Positions 25,573 to 33,587 of a stretch of 64,000 nt of DNA are shown here, one piece after another. The position numbers and the translations under genes are program-made. This DNA is from Pseudomonas mendocina (GTDB taxonomy: Bacteria > Pseudomonadota > Gammaproteobacteria > Pseudomonadales > Pseudomonadaceae), in NCBI RefSeq assembly GCF_003008615.1, contig NZ_CP027657.1:682001-746000 (forward strand), written 5' to 3'. Below the pieces are notes generated by a model, which did not search any database, was not told the DNA's origin, and worked only from the letters and a program-made list of their open reading frames with translations. How positions within the stretch are numbered: the first letter of the stretch is position 1; every line of letters begins with the position of its first letter.

Positions 25573-25625
25573 TCAGCAAACGGCCCGTGCCACTGGGTGA
25601 CGGGCCAACCTAAAGGAGCATCGCC

Positions 25626-25805
25626 ATGAGCATCACCACTTACGACGGCGCCAGCGCCGTATTCACCTTCGCCGACAAGCCCGCCATCCTGATCTTCATC
25701 AGTCTGCTGGTGGCTGGCGTCAGCCTCTATGCGCTGGTCGCCACCATGATTCACGAGAAACACAGCTACGCCCTGCCTGACGACGAGCTGGAAAAGCTCA
25801 AGTAA
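25626..25805 (+). CDS. 59-residue single-pass membrane protein downstream of amt, unknown
   Basis: A very small protein with AAAGGAG eight bases before its ATG. One hydrophobic helix spans about 19-43 (PAILIFISLLVAGVSLYALVATM). A polar, acidic tail ends in LPDDELEKLK, and the short N-terminus begins MSITTYDGASAVF. It follows amt by 53 bp with no terminator between and should be co-transcribed. Family unknown to me. It may be an accessory subunit or stabiliser of the transporter, comparable in scale to small proteins that modulate other transporters; that role is inference from position only. Confidence 0.72.
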   Translation: MSITTYDGASAVFTFADKPAILIFISLLVAGVSLYALVATMIHEKHSYALPDDELEKLK

Positions 25806-25813
25806 GCCCTCCG

Positions 25814-25835
25814 GCCGGCGGCACATGTCGCCGGC
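25814..25835 (+). terminator. Probable terminator hairpin after the amt operon
   Basis: GCCGGCG and CGCCGGC form a 7-bp GC stem with an 8-nt loop. The sequence after it is TCCCTGCTTTAG, so the T-run is weak. Confidence 0.5.
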
Positions 25836-26275
25836 TCCCTGCTTTAGATACACCACCACCGCCATGAGCCCAGGCCTCACCGAATCCCGCTCCACTGCAG
25901 CCCAGGCAAAGAAAGGCGTGGAATATCCGTGCAGCAGCAATGGCCTGGATGGTGGCCCGCTGGTCGGTACCAGCCCAACAGCAAGAGGCCGCCAGATACC
26001 CCCGTCAACAGGGCCCTACCGATCATCGGCATTCTCGGTGGGGGGACTATCCACTACGTCCATCCTTATGACTATCATATTGCCATCACGACTTGATTGA
26101 GCCGTGATCGGCGGTGTGGCCTTGCGGCCACCCAACTTCCCTCATCAACCATGGCAGCCGCCATGGAGATCGGCAAAACCTTTCGTGGACGACGCAGGAT
26201 GCGGAACCGAGCGCACAGCGCAACGGTATGCGTCCCTAGCAAGCTCGTGACCGTCACTCATGCCGAAGGTGCCTT
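25836..26275. other. About 440-bp non-coding region before the chemoreceptor gene
   Basis: No convincing gene, repeat or stable RNA was seen. A short palindrome GTGGCCTTGCGGCCAC occurs at about 26115-26130. The region probably holds the promoter of the chemoreceptor gene at 26276. Confidence 0.4.
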
Positions 26276-27931
26276 ATGTCGTCGCAATCTGCCCGCTTCT
26301 CTACCCGCACCCTGATCTATGCCAGCTACGCCATCATCCTCGCGCTGATGCTGCTGCTCACTGTCGTGTCGCTGGTCAGCCTGTCTGACGTCAACGACGA
26401 CTTCACTGGCTACATCAACGGCATCGACCAACGTACCCGCCTGGCCAACCAGTTGAACGATGCCGCGAAGGAACGCGCCATCGCACTGCGCAACATGGCC
26501 CTGACTCCGGATGTGGCAGCACGTGCTCAACGCCGCACGGCCATCGAGAGCCACGACCGGGCCGTGAGCGAAAAACTGGCGGAACTGCGCAAGGCCATCG
26601 ACACGCACGAGGGCGTATCACCCCAGGCACGGGATCTGTTCAAACGTATCGAGCAGGTTGAAATGCGCTATGCACCGGTTGCGCGCACCATCGCCGACCA
26701 TCTGTTCAAGGGTGAGGACGCCACCGCCCTGAAACTGGTGGCCGAACAATGCACGCCGTTACTCGAAGAACTCACCCAGGCCATCGAGGCCTACCTGAAT
26801 TACTCCATGCAGGTCGCCCAGGGCCGGGTCACCGAGGAAGAAGCCGAATATGCGAACCAGCGCCTCGCCCTGCTGGTGATCGGCGGCATCGCACTGTTCA
26901 CGGCCATCGTGCTCGGTCACTGGATCAGCCGCTACCTGCTCGGCGCCCTGGGTGCCGAACCCAGCGACCTCAACCGCATCGCACAACGCGTTGCCGAAGG
27001 CGATCTGCGCATCACGGAGAAAGCCGTGGACAGCGCCGAGAACAGCGTGCTCGCCGCCCTGCTGCGCATGCAGCAGAACCTGCGCCAGGTAACCCAGGGC
27101 ATCGACAGCTCATCGCGTACCGTCGCCCATTCCAGCCAGGAACTGAGCGAGTCGAGCCTGCGCAATGCCGAAGGCGTGGCCCAGGCCCAACGTGAAGTGG
27201 AGCAGATCGTCACCGCCGTGCACGAAATGGCGGCAACGGTGCAGGACGTGGCACGCAGCGCAGAATCGGCCGCACAGGCCGCCAGCGAGGCCGACGAAGC
27301 GGCCGTGCACAGCCAGCGCAAGGCCAGCCAGGCGGTCAGCCTGATCGGCGAACTGGCGCAGGTGATCGACAGCTCCAGCGAGGCCATGGGGCGTCTGAAG
27401 ACCGAAAGCAGCAACATCGGCAGCGTGCTCGACGTGATCAAGGCGGTGGCCGATCAGACCAACCTGCTGGCACTCAACGCTGCCATCGAGGCAGCACGTG
27501 CCGGCGAGGCCGGGCGCGGTTTCGCCGTGGTCGCCGACGAGGTTCGCAGCCTGGCACGGCGTACCCAGGAAGCCACCACCGAGATCGAGGGCCTGATCGC
27601 CAGCCTGCAGAAGATCGCCGACGAAACCTCGCATTACATGGAGCGCTGCCAGAACTCCAGCTCGCAGTCGGTTTCCGGTGTCTCCGAGGCCGGTGAGGCC
27701 GTGGTACGAATCGTCACCATGATCGAGCGTATCAACGGCATGAATCAGCAGATCGCCACCGCCGCCGAGCAGCAGAGCACGGTCGCCGAGCAGATCAGTC
27801 AGGGCATCGTCTCGGTGCGCGACAGCGCCGAACAGTCGGCCACGGCGTTTCGCAGCACTCATCAGGAAAGCGAGAGCCTGGCGCGTACCAGCGAGGCATT
27901 ACGCGAGAACATCGCGCGCTTCCAGCTCTGA
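26276..27931 (+). CDS. Methyl-accepting chemotaxis protein, four-helix-bundle sensor
   Basis: A 551-residue transmembrane chemoreceptor. TM1 lies about 15-37 ([22 protein letters not shown]). A periplasmic four-helix-bundle (4HB_MCP) domain spans about 40-195, and TM2 about 200-220 ([19 protein letters not shown]). HAMP follows, and then the signalling domain with the conserved tip [19 protein letters not shown] near 395. No CheR-tethering pentapeptide is seen at the C-terminus. The ligand is unknown; location inside the methylated-amine region makes amines a candidate. It is preceded by a long spacer and is probably monocistronic. Confidence 0.92.
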   Translation: MSSQSARFSTRTLIYASYAIILALMLLLTVVSLVSLSDVNDDFTGYINGIDQRTRLANQLNDAAKERAIALRNMALTPDVAARAQRRTAIESHDRAVSEKLAELRKAIDTHEGVSPQARDLFKRIEQVEMRYAPVARTIADHLFKGEDATALKLVAEQCTPLLEELTQAIEAYLNYSMQVAQGRVTEEEAEYANQRLALLVIGGIALFTAIVLGHWISRYLLGALGAEPSDLNRIAQRVAEGDLRITEKAVDSAENSVLAALLRMQQNLRQVTQGIDSSSRTVAHSSQELSESSLRNAEGVAQAQREVEQIVTAVHEMAATVQDVARSAESAAQAASEADEAAVHSQRKASQAVSLIGELAQVIDSSSEAMGRLKTESSNIGSVLDVIKAVADQTNLLALNAAIEAARAGEAGRGFAVVADEVRSLARRTQEATTEIEGLIASLQKIADETSHYMERCQNSSSQSVSGVSEAGEAVVRIVTMIERINGMNQQIATAAEQQSTVAEQISQGIVSVRDSAEQSATAFRSTHQESESLARTSEALRENIARFQL

Positions 27932-27970
27932 CGCCAACACGCGCGGCCTGGGCTGGGCCGCGCGTACGGG

Positions 27971-28657
27971 TCAGCCGAGCAGGTAGTCCAGCACCCGCGC
28001 CATCAGGACATTTCCAGGCACGTATGTGCGCGGCTCTGCAGTCAGTCGTTCGGGCGTCTGTACCCATTGACCAGGCGTGAGTTCATCGGCGCATTCGGCC
28101 AGCAGGTCGGCGACGATCTGCGGCGTCATTTCCGGGTGGCATTGCAACCCGATCACCCGCCTGCCGAGCTGGAACGCCTGGTGCCGACACGCTTCACTCG
28201 ACGCTAGCAGCGTGGCGCCCGCAGGCAGTTCGAAGGTTTCACCGTGCCAGTGCAGCAGCTCGACACGGTCGGGAAAGACGAAGCAGTCGTCGCCAACAGA
28301 TTCGGCTCGCCATACCGGAAACCAGCCGATCTCGGCCACCGGATTGGGATGCACGCGAGCCCCCAGCGCGCTGGCGATCAACTGCGCCCCCAGGCATACC
28401 CCCAGCACGGCGACACCTGCCCCGATCGCTTCACGGAGAAACGCCTTCTCCGCAACCAACCAGGGCAACTCGGCCTCGTCGTTGACGCTCATCGGCCCAC
28501 CCATTGCGACGATCAGATCGCAGCCCTGCACTGCCGGCAACCTGGCATCAGCCTCGAAGAAACGGGTGTATTCGACCGTGCAACCACGAGCCTGAAACCA
28601 CTCAGCCATGCTGCCAATACCTTCGAAGGGCACGTGCTGCAATACCTGTACATGCAT
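27971..28657 (-). CDS. Class I glutamine amidotransferase (GMP-synthase-like, stand-alone)
   Basis: A 228-residue class I amidotransferase domain. The nucleophile elbow GVCLGAQL places Cys near 88, and the His-x-Glu pair is in LQCHPEM near 169-175. MGGPMSVND forms the oxyanion strand. There is no synthetase domain, so it either hydrolyses glutamine or a gamma-glutamyl compound, or partners another protein. The start at 28657 has AAGGAG upstream and is preferred to a Met six codons earlier. Its place near dmmD suggests, without proof, action on a gamma-glutamyl amide. Confidence 0.82.
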   Translation of the reverse strand: MHVQVLQHVPFEGIGSMAEWFQARGCTVEYTRFFEADARLPAVQGCDLIVAMGGPMSVNDEAELPWLVAEKAFLREAIGAGVAVLGVCLGAQLIASALGARVHPNPVAEIGWFPVWRAESVGDDCFVFPDRVELLHWHGETFELPAGATLLASSEACRHQAFQLGRRVIGLQCHPEMTPQIVADLLAECADELTPGQWVQTPERLTAEPRTYVPGNVLMARVLDYLLG

Positions 28658-28706
28658 GTTCAACTCCTTGAGCATGGTCTGAAATAGTCGTCATTCCCGC
28701 ACAGCA

Positions 28707-28735
28707 CCTGGACTCCCGCCTTCGCGGGAGTGACG
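28707..28735. repeat. Dispersed palindrome (ACTCCCGC-CTTC-GCGGGAGT)
   Basis: An 8-bp perfect stem with a CTTC loop. The sequence CCTGGACTCCCGCC...GCGGGAGTGACGG is a dispersed repeat frequent in proteobacterial genomes, from memory. It lies between the SMR and amidotransferase genes. Confidence 0.7.
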
Positions 28736-28771
28736 GTGTGGGGCTTTTTTCAGAGTCTCTTTACCAGGCTC

Positions 28772-29110
28772 TTACGCCGTCTCGTGGCTGGCCAGTTTCA
28801 GGCCGACGATGCCGGCGACGATCATCACCAGGCACAGGCTGCGCAACAGGTTCAGGCTTTCACCGAGAAACATCGCGCCATAGGCCACCGTGCCCAAGGT
28901 GCCGATGCCAACCCACACGGCGTAGGCCAGGCCAAGCGGCAACTCGCGCACCGACAGGCTCAGCAGGTAGATGCTCAGCGCCAGGAAAAACGCGCAGTAC
29001 AGGCTCGGCCACAAACGCGTGAAGCCGTCGGTACGCGGAATGATCGAGGCATAGAACACCTCGCAAATGCCGGCCAGCAGCAGAAAACCCCAACCGTTCA
29101 ACCAGGCCAT
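28772..29110 (-). CDS. SMR family small exporter (Gdx/SugE-like)
   Basis: A 112-residue four-helix small multidrug resistance protein that should act as an antiparallel dimer. The essential membrane Glu is in LLLAGICEVFYA (Glu17). GFTRLWPS, LPLGLAYAVWVGIGTLG and the C-terminal GLKLASHE resemble the Gdx (guanidinium) subgroup more than EmrE. It probably exchanges protons for a small cation. AGGAGA precedes the ATG. No recognisable guanidine riboswitch is present upstream. The position beside dmmD raises the idea of methylated-amine or guanidinium export. Confidence 0.87.
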   Translation of the reverse strand: MAWLNGWGFLLLAGICEVFYASIIPRTDGFTRLWPSLYCAFFLALSIYLLSLSVRELPLGLAYAVWVGIGTLGTVAYGAMFLGESLNLLRSLCLVMIVAGIVGLKLASHETA

Positions 29111-29138
29111 GACGCTCTCCTAATTCGAGGTAAATCGG

Positions 29139-29158
29139 GCCATGTCCCTATGGCCCTG
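29139..29158. promoter_or_regulatory. Inverted repeat upstream of the SMR gene
   Basis: GGGCCAT and ATGGCCC are perfect arms with a 6-nt loop, 28 bp before the SMR start. The loop does not match the ACGR of the guanidine-II riboswitch, so its role is unknown. Confidence 0.4.
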
Positions 29159-29159
29159 T

Positions 29160-29391
29160 TCCCTTGCCCCAGGAACCCCTTGTCCGCGACGACTCCCGGT
29201 CGCGGGATCTAGGCTCTGTTGCCATTTCGTGCACGGCCGCGTCGGAGCCAGTTTTCCGTGGGGCTAAGCGCGAGACGCAAAGTTTGGTCGCTCGCCCAAA
29301 TGAGCCATCGAGTAACAACGCACCACGCAAAAACTGGCCCGTCCCTTCGGGTCGCGCGGCTCGCGTCGAAAGGGCAACAGACCCCCAACAC
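29160..29391 (-). other. Atypical spacer between dmmD and the SMR gene, possible dispersed element
   Basis: This block contains a hairpin (CCGCGAC/GTCGCGG, 29184-29205). It also carries GGCTCTGTTGC at 29212-29222, which resembles the end of IS6-family elements, and a 60-codon minus-strand frame (29209-29391) that starts at the dmmD stop. The predicted peptide is rich in Trp, Arg and Cys and ends RRGRARNGNRA, an ending I recall from scattered Pseudomonas hypothetical proteins. It reads more like a repeat-derived sequence than a gene. Confidence 0.4.
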
Positions 29392-30522
29392 TCAGCCCTT
29401 GGCCGTACGTTTCTTCTTCTCCGGGTCATCGAACGGCAGGGTATGGGCAATGGCCTTCACCGCCAGGCTGCCTTTGACTTCCAGCGGTGCGCCCTGCTCG
29501 GCGTAGGGCACGTCCATGCGCGCGATGGCCATGGACTTGCCGGACAGCCGCGAATACATGGCGCAAGTGATCACGCCCACCTGCTTGCCATCGGCCCACA
29601 GGGTGTCGCCGGCTTCGGCCGCCTTGTCGCCGTCGAGCAGCACGCCGAAGATCTTGAAGCGCTCCTTGCCCTGCAGACGGCGATGCTCGTTGGCGCCGCG
29701 AAAATCGCTCTTGGTCGGCGAGACGGTGAAGTCCAGCCCCAGTTCCCAAAGGGTGTCGCCAGCCGCCTGGTCGGCGAAGGGGTACATCTCGGAGTTGTCG
29801 TAGGGGAAGAACAGCAGGTAGCTCTCCACCCGTAGCCAGTCCAGCGCGGTGAAGGCGCAGGGAATGATGCCCAGCCCCTTGCCCTTCTCCAGGATGCCGT
29901 CCCAGATCGCCGGCGCATCGGCAGCCTTGCAGAAGATCTCGTAGCCACGCTCACCGGTGTAGCCGGTGCGCGAAATCATCACCGGGCGGTCGAACAGCTT
30001 GGTCTGCAAATGATGGAAATACGGCAGCTCGCGAATGCCCGGCACGTGCTCGGCGAGAAAATCCACCGCCAGCGGGCCCTGCAGCGAAAGGTCATGCAGG
30101 TCGTCATCGAACAGCACCGCCACCTGGCGGCCCTGGGCCGAACGCACCAGCATCTCGTGACCGTTGCCGGAACCGTGCACCACCATGAAGGCGTTGGGGC
30201 CGGTGCGATAGATCACGCAGTCGTCGACGAACTTGCCGGCCTCGTTGAGCATCGTGGCGTACACGCTCTTGCCCGGATAGACCTTGGAGATGTCGCGGCT
30301 GGTGGCGTACTCCAGCAGGCTCTCGGCATGCGGGCCGACGTAGTGCACCTTCTTCAGCCCGGACACGTCCATCAACCCGGCACGGGTACGGATCGCCTCG
30401 TGCTCGTCGGCCAGGTCGCTGGCATAGGTCCATGCGGTACCCATGCCACTCCAGTCTTCGAGCTTGGAACCCAGTGCACGATGACGCTCGGCAAGGGCGG
30501 AAATGCGCCAGGAATTGGCCAT
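29392..30522 (-). CDS. dmmD: DmmD, GcvT-like aminomethyltransferase of the dimethylamine monooxygenase operon
   Basis: A 376-residue folate-dependent aminomethyltransferase homologue. The GcvT fold is seen in AGLMDVSGLKKVHYVGPHAE, MISRTGYTGERGYEIF and FRGANEHRRLQGKERF. In the dmm system it is thought to channel formaldehyde from dimethylamine oxidation to tetrahydrofolate. AGGAGA lies six bases before the ATG. It is the last gene of the operon here (order A-B-C-D), whereas dmmDABC is the published order I recall. Its domain parallels the C-terminal half of Tdm. Confidence 0.88.
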   Translation of the reverse strand: MANSWRISALAERHRALGSKLEDWSGMGTAWTYASDLADEHEAIRTRAGLMDVSGLKKVHYVGPHAESLLEYATSRDISKVYPGKSVYATMLNEAGKFVDDCVIYRTGPNAFMVVHGSGNGHEMLVRSAQGRQVAVLFDDDLHDLSLQGPLAVDFLAEHVPGIRELPYFHHLQTKLFDRPVMISRTGYTGERGYEIFCKAADAPAIWDGILEKGKGLGIIPCAFTALDWLRVESYLLFFPYDNSEMYPFADQAAGDTLWELGLDFTVSPTKSDFRGANEHRRLQGKERFKIFGVLLDGDKAAEAGDTLWADGKQVGVITCAMYSRLSGKSMAIARMDVPYAEQGAPLEVKGSLAVKAIAHTLPFDDPEKKKRTAKG

Positions 30523-30607
30523 GTCAGTTCTCCTGTTATTGACCTGCGCACGCAGGCGATGAATTCGGGCACCTTCCCCGGCTCAGCGGGAAAAGACTCA
30601 GCGGTAA

Positions 30608-31636
30608 TCAGGCAGCCTCGGCTTGCGGATCGAACTGGCGCAGCCAGTCCACCACGGTCTGCCGGTAACGGGTCAGGCCCTTGTAGTCGGCGATCTCGTT
30701 CGGCAGATCGCGCAGCACCCGGTGCAGGCGGCAGGCCCAGGCCGGGTTGCTGGCCAGTTCCTCGAGGCTGATCAGGTAGGTGCGGATACCGAACAGCAGC
30801 GCATTGCTGCGCGGCAGGCGCGGCATGAACTGCAGCTCGACGCGCAGGTGCACCAGCCGTGCGACGTTCTCCGGCGTCACCAGCCCGCGCTCATGGCCCC
30901 ACTCGTGAAAGGTTTCCGAAGAGGTGTCCATGCGCGGGTTGATGGTCATGGTCCAGTTCAGACGGCGCACGGGATGGCCGACCTGGATGTTCAGCAGGTA
31001 CTTCAACGCACGGTCGAAAACGCCGAGCTGGTGCGCCACGCCCGGCACCGGCGCATGCCACTGCTTGAAGCTCATGCCGGCGTCGAACTTGATCGACCAG
31101 TCCGCCGGGCAGGTGACCATGCCGGCGTCCATGAACAGGTCGCCGTCGCGCTGATCGAGCACGGCGAAGTCTCCCTGCGCCTGGCGGGTGATGTACTCCA
31201 GTGGCTCGAACGGCAGCGTGCTGGAGTCGCCGAAGGTGAAGCGCTGCTCGATACCCAACGGGCGGTTGATCCACAGCCACTGGTCGCCCTCGCGCTGCAG
31301 TTCGAAATGCTCGGGATAGTCGGTGCTCAAATGCTCCATGAGCATTTCCAGGGTGTCCCAGGCAGCCTGGGCCATGTGCGGCATCACCAGGCAACGCTGC
31401 GGATCCTTATCCAGCACGCAGGCACGCTCGGCCATCTCCGAGACATAGTGCTCGTCGATGTCGAACCAGTGTTCGAACACCGAGCCGGGCTCGCGCGGCG
31501 TGGCCGGCTCGATGTTGACCGAGTACATGTAGTTGTCCTCGGGAAAGGGGAAGGGAAAACGGGCGATGGCCTGCGGGCTGTTGCTGAAGGTGAAATCGTC
31601 CCGGTAGGTTTCCAGCGGTTTCATCACGACGGGCAT
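30608..31636 (-). CDS. dmmC: DmmC, DUF3445 heme-dependent oxidative N-demethylase subunit
   Basis: A 342-residue protein of the heme-dependent oxidative N-demethylase family (DUF3445). It is the likely oxygen-activating subunit that converts dimethylamine to monomethylamine plus formaldehyde. Family segments include NYMYSVNIEPATPREPGS, RQAQGDFAVLDQRDGDLFM and VELQFMPRLPRSNALLFGIRTYL. The start at 31636 is chosen from GAGG upstream and a good N-terminus; a Met four codons later is possible. Repeat B3 separates it from dmmB. Subunit letters follow the published order as I remember it. Confidence 0.88.
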   Translation of the reverse strand: MPVVMKPLETYRDDFTFSNSPQAIARFPFPFPEDNYMYSVNIEPATPREPGSVFEHWFDIDEHYVSEMAERACVLDKDPQRCLVMPHMAQAAWDTLEMLMEHLSTDYPEHFELQREGDQWLWINRPLGIEQRFTFGDSSTLPFEPLEYITRQAQGDFAVLDQRDGDLFMDAGMVTCPADWSIKFDAGMSFKQWHAPVPGVAHQLGVFDRALKYLLNIQVGHPVRRLNWTMTINPRMDTSSETFHEWGHERGLVTPENVARLVHLRVELQFMPRLPRSNALLFGIRTYLISLEELASNPAWACRLHRVLRDLPNEIADYKGLTRYRQTVVDWLRQFDPQAEAA

Positions 31637-31650
31637 GGCGGAATCCTCAG

Positions 31651-31720
31651 TAGGGTGCGCCGTGCGCACCATTTCCAATCGTTGTGGTGCACATGGCCTG
31701 GACGGCCTTGCGATACCTAC
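31651..31720. repeat. Palindromic repeat B3, between dmmB and dmmC
   Basis: TAGGGTGCGCCGTGCGCACC at 31651-31670 is identical to the right half of B1. GGTGCACATGGCCTGGACGG and CGATACCTAC at 31686-31720 are a diverged copy of its left half, so the two halves are in swapped order. The element reaches into the dmmB stop codon (31717-31719). Confidence 0.8.
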
Positions 31721-32661
31721 AAATCGAGCAGCAGCGTGCCGGTGCAGCCGCCACGGGAAACACAGGGCATCAGCGCTTCGCCGCGCTGTTGCTCATCCAG
31801 GTAGTGGTCACGGTGCTCCACCTCGCCGCTCAGGTAGCGCGTGGTGCACTGGCCACATACACCGCCCCGGCACAGGTTGGGCACCTCCACACCGGCTGCC
31901 TCCAGCGCTTCGAGCAGGCTGTGGTCACCTGGTACCTGCAAGCGTTGACCGCTGCGCGTCAGTTCGACGGTAAAGGGCTGGCCCGGCTCGGGCGCGGCAA
32001 AGGCCTCCCAGTGCAGGCGCCCGGTCGACCAGCCATGGGCGTCGGCCTGAGTCTTGAGTTCATCGAGCAGGCGCTGCGGGCCGCAGACGTAGAGGTGACT
32101 CCCAAGCGGCTTGCCACTGAACAGATCGGCGCATGCCAGGCGCTCGCCGATAGCCGCGTCATAGCCGTGAAAGCGCTCGCCCAGGCGCTCGCGCAATTCG
32201 CTGGCGTAGGCGTCGGTCAGGCCGCTGCGGTAGGCGTAGTGCAGCTCGAAGGAGGCGTCACGCGCCTCCAGCTCAGCGAGGTAGGCCATGAACGGCGTGA
32301 TGCCGATGCCACCGGCCACCAGAATGTGATGGCAGGCCTGTGAATGCAGCGCGAACAGGTTGCTCGGCACGCCAATACGCAGGCGGTCACCGACCTGAAC
32401 CTGCTCGTGCAGATAACGCGAGCCGCCCCGCGAGGCATCCTGCAGACGCACGGCGATACGGTAGATGCCGGTCTCGCGCGGGTCGCTCAACAGCGAATAG
32501 GCATTGCGCAGGGTGCGCCCTTCGATGGGCAACACCACTTGTACATGGCTGCCGCAGGAAAAACCCGGCAGGCTGCCGGCGACAGCGACGAAGGTGAATT
32601 CGCGTACCACCGGGGTCAGTTGACGTACATCGGTGACCTGAACGTCGATCATCGCGCTCAT
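31717..32661 (-). CDS. dmmB: DmmB, ferredoxin-reductase subunit of dimethylamine monooxygenase
   Basis: A 314-residue phthalate-dioxygenase-reductase-type protein that passes electrons from NAD(P)H to the heme subunit. The flavin-binding barrel contains RNAYSLLS near 63; the pyridine-nucleotide domain has VAGGIGITPFMAYL near 110. The C-terminal plant-type [2Fe-2S] domain has CRGGVCGQCTTRY with a final Cys in LMPCVSRG. The start overlaps the dmmA stop in ATGA, so the two are translationally coupled. Its 3' end lies in repeat B3. Confidence 0.9.
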   Translation of the reverse strand: MSAMIDVQVTDVRQLTPVVREFTFVAVAGSLPGFSCGSHVQVVLPIEGRTLRNAYSLLSDPRETGIYRIAVRLQDASRGGSRYLHEQVQVGDRLRIGVPSNLFALHSQACHHILVAGGIGITPFMAYLAELEARDASFELHYAYRSGLTDAYASELRERLGERFHGYDAAIGERLACADLFSGKPLGSHLYVCGPQRLLDELKTQADAHGWSTGRLHWEAFAAPEPGQPFTVELTRSGQRLQVPGDHSLLEALEAAGVEVPNLCRGGVCGQCTTRYLSGEVEHRDHYLDEQQRGEALMPCVSRGGCTGTLLLDL

Positions 32662-33203
32662 GGCCGCACCACCTTGGCATAGGGGCTGTCCGGGTCGATG
32701 CATACGCCCATGTAGGCGCCGAGGCGTTGAGAGAAATGCTCGCGAACCAGCAGCTTCACCCCGCACTGCTCACACATGCACTGCCCTTCATCGCCGATGT
32801 CCTGAAAGTGCGTGCAATGCACGCAATACAGACGGCGACGACTGCCCTGTTTGAACAGCTCGATCTCGTCACCGAGCAGGCCGGCATGCCGAGCCAGGCG
32901 GTAAACGTGCCAGAGGAAGCCTTCATCGCCACTGACATACAGCCGGGTGCCGGCCTGCGCCTGCTCCAGCAGCATCTGCAGGCGCAGGTAAAGCGCCTCG
33001 ATGCTCGGCAGGCTTTCCTGGTCGACGCTCGTTGTCAGCGGTTCGTCCAGGCACAGCAGCAAGGTGGGCGCGGGGTGGTCGAGCAGCGCAACGGCCGCCC
33101 TCGCCTGCTGCGCAACCACGATACGTCGGCTGGCGGGGTGCCTCGACGCCTCGCTGGCGTAGCGCGGGGTACTGAACATTGGTTCGGCACTGGATGCTGT
33201 CAT
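32658..33203 (-). CDS. dmmA: DmmA, zinc-ribbon subunit of dimethylamine monooxygenase
   Basis: A 181-residue protein of the DmmA-like family. The N-terminal part (1-125) is an alpha/beta domain (TLLLCLDEPLTT; RLYVSGDEGFLWHVYRLA). The C-terminal part has four cysteines in YCVHC and CMCEQCG, a probable zinc or iron site. Its precise role in the complex is unclear; it may bridge reductase and heme subunit. The start at 33203 has AGGAGG seven bases upstream. It is the first gene of the operon, with a TTTC-N7-GAAA-like operator 53 bp upstream. Confidence 0.86.
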   Translation of the reverse strand: MTASSAEPMFSTPRYASEASRHPASRRIVVAQQARAAVALLDHPAPTLLLCLDEPLTTSVDQESLPSIEALYLRLQMLLEQAQAGTRLYVSGDEGFLWHVYRLARHAGLLGDEIELFKQGSRRRLYCVHCTHFQDIGDEGQCMCEQCGVKLLVREHFSQRLGAYMGVCIDPDSPYAKVVRP

Positions 33204-33256
33204 CGGAAAACCTCCTGGGTGAGAGCAAGGCGATGGTCGGTTTGGCTCCAAGGAAA

Positions 33257-33271
33257 ATTCTTTTGGAGAAC
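33257..33271. promoter_or_regulatory. Methylated-amine operator candidate, site 3 (dmm)
   Basis: On the minus strand it reads GTTC-TCCAAAA-GAAT and shares 13 of 15 bases with the gmaS site. It ends 53 bp before dmmA. A perfect dyad GAGAAC-N5-GTTCTC (33266-33282) overlaps its upstream edge. Confidence 0.72.
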
Positions 33272-33521
33272 TTTTTGTTCTCACAAGGAAAGCACGGACT
33301 GTGCCATTTCCCTCTTTCCGCGCCATTACCGGGCTGGCGCCCGTGTCGACGAGCAAACCCATGCACAGCCTGCACAACGGCAGGGCAATGCGCGCTGCCG
33401 CGGCGCATCGAAACGATTTCTGAAGAGAGGTATTGAGGGGTGAACAAGAAGCTTCGTGCAGGCGCCTCGACCACTATCGAAGCGCCTGGCGAGAAGTATC
33501 AAAAAGCACATCTTCTCAGGT

Positions 33522-33540
33522 GATAAAAAATATCATTAGC
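33522..33540 (+). promoter_or_regulatory. Fur box upstream of the TonB receptor
   Basis: GATAAAAAATATCATTAGC matches the 19-bp Fur consensus at 14 of 19 positions, 47 bp before the receptor start. It suggests iron repression. Confidence 0.65.
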
Positions 33541-33587
33541 AATACAATTCCTTTACAAATTCTTACAACGTTGGAAATTGAAAATCG

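Larger units (their letters stand above)
33204..33587. other. 384-bp divergent regulatory region, dmmA / TonB receptor
   Basis: It holds the methylated-amine operator (33257-33271), an overlapping 6-bp dyad (33266-33282) and a Fur box (33522-33540). The middle part (33300-33470) has coding-like GC content but no gene that can be supported. Confidence 0.6.

Noticed and set aside
29111..29160. Guanidine-II riboswitch ahead of the Gdx-like SMR gene
   Set aside because: Only one hairpin is present and its loop is not ACGR.
29212..29222. IS6-family terminal repeat
   Set aside because: Only about 11 bases match from memory, and no transposase or second end was found, so no insertion sequence is called.
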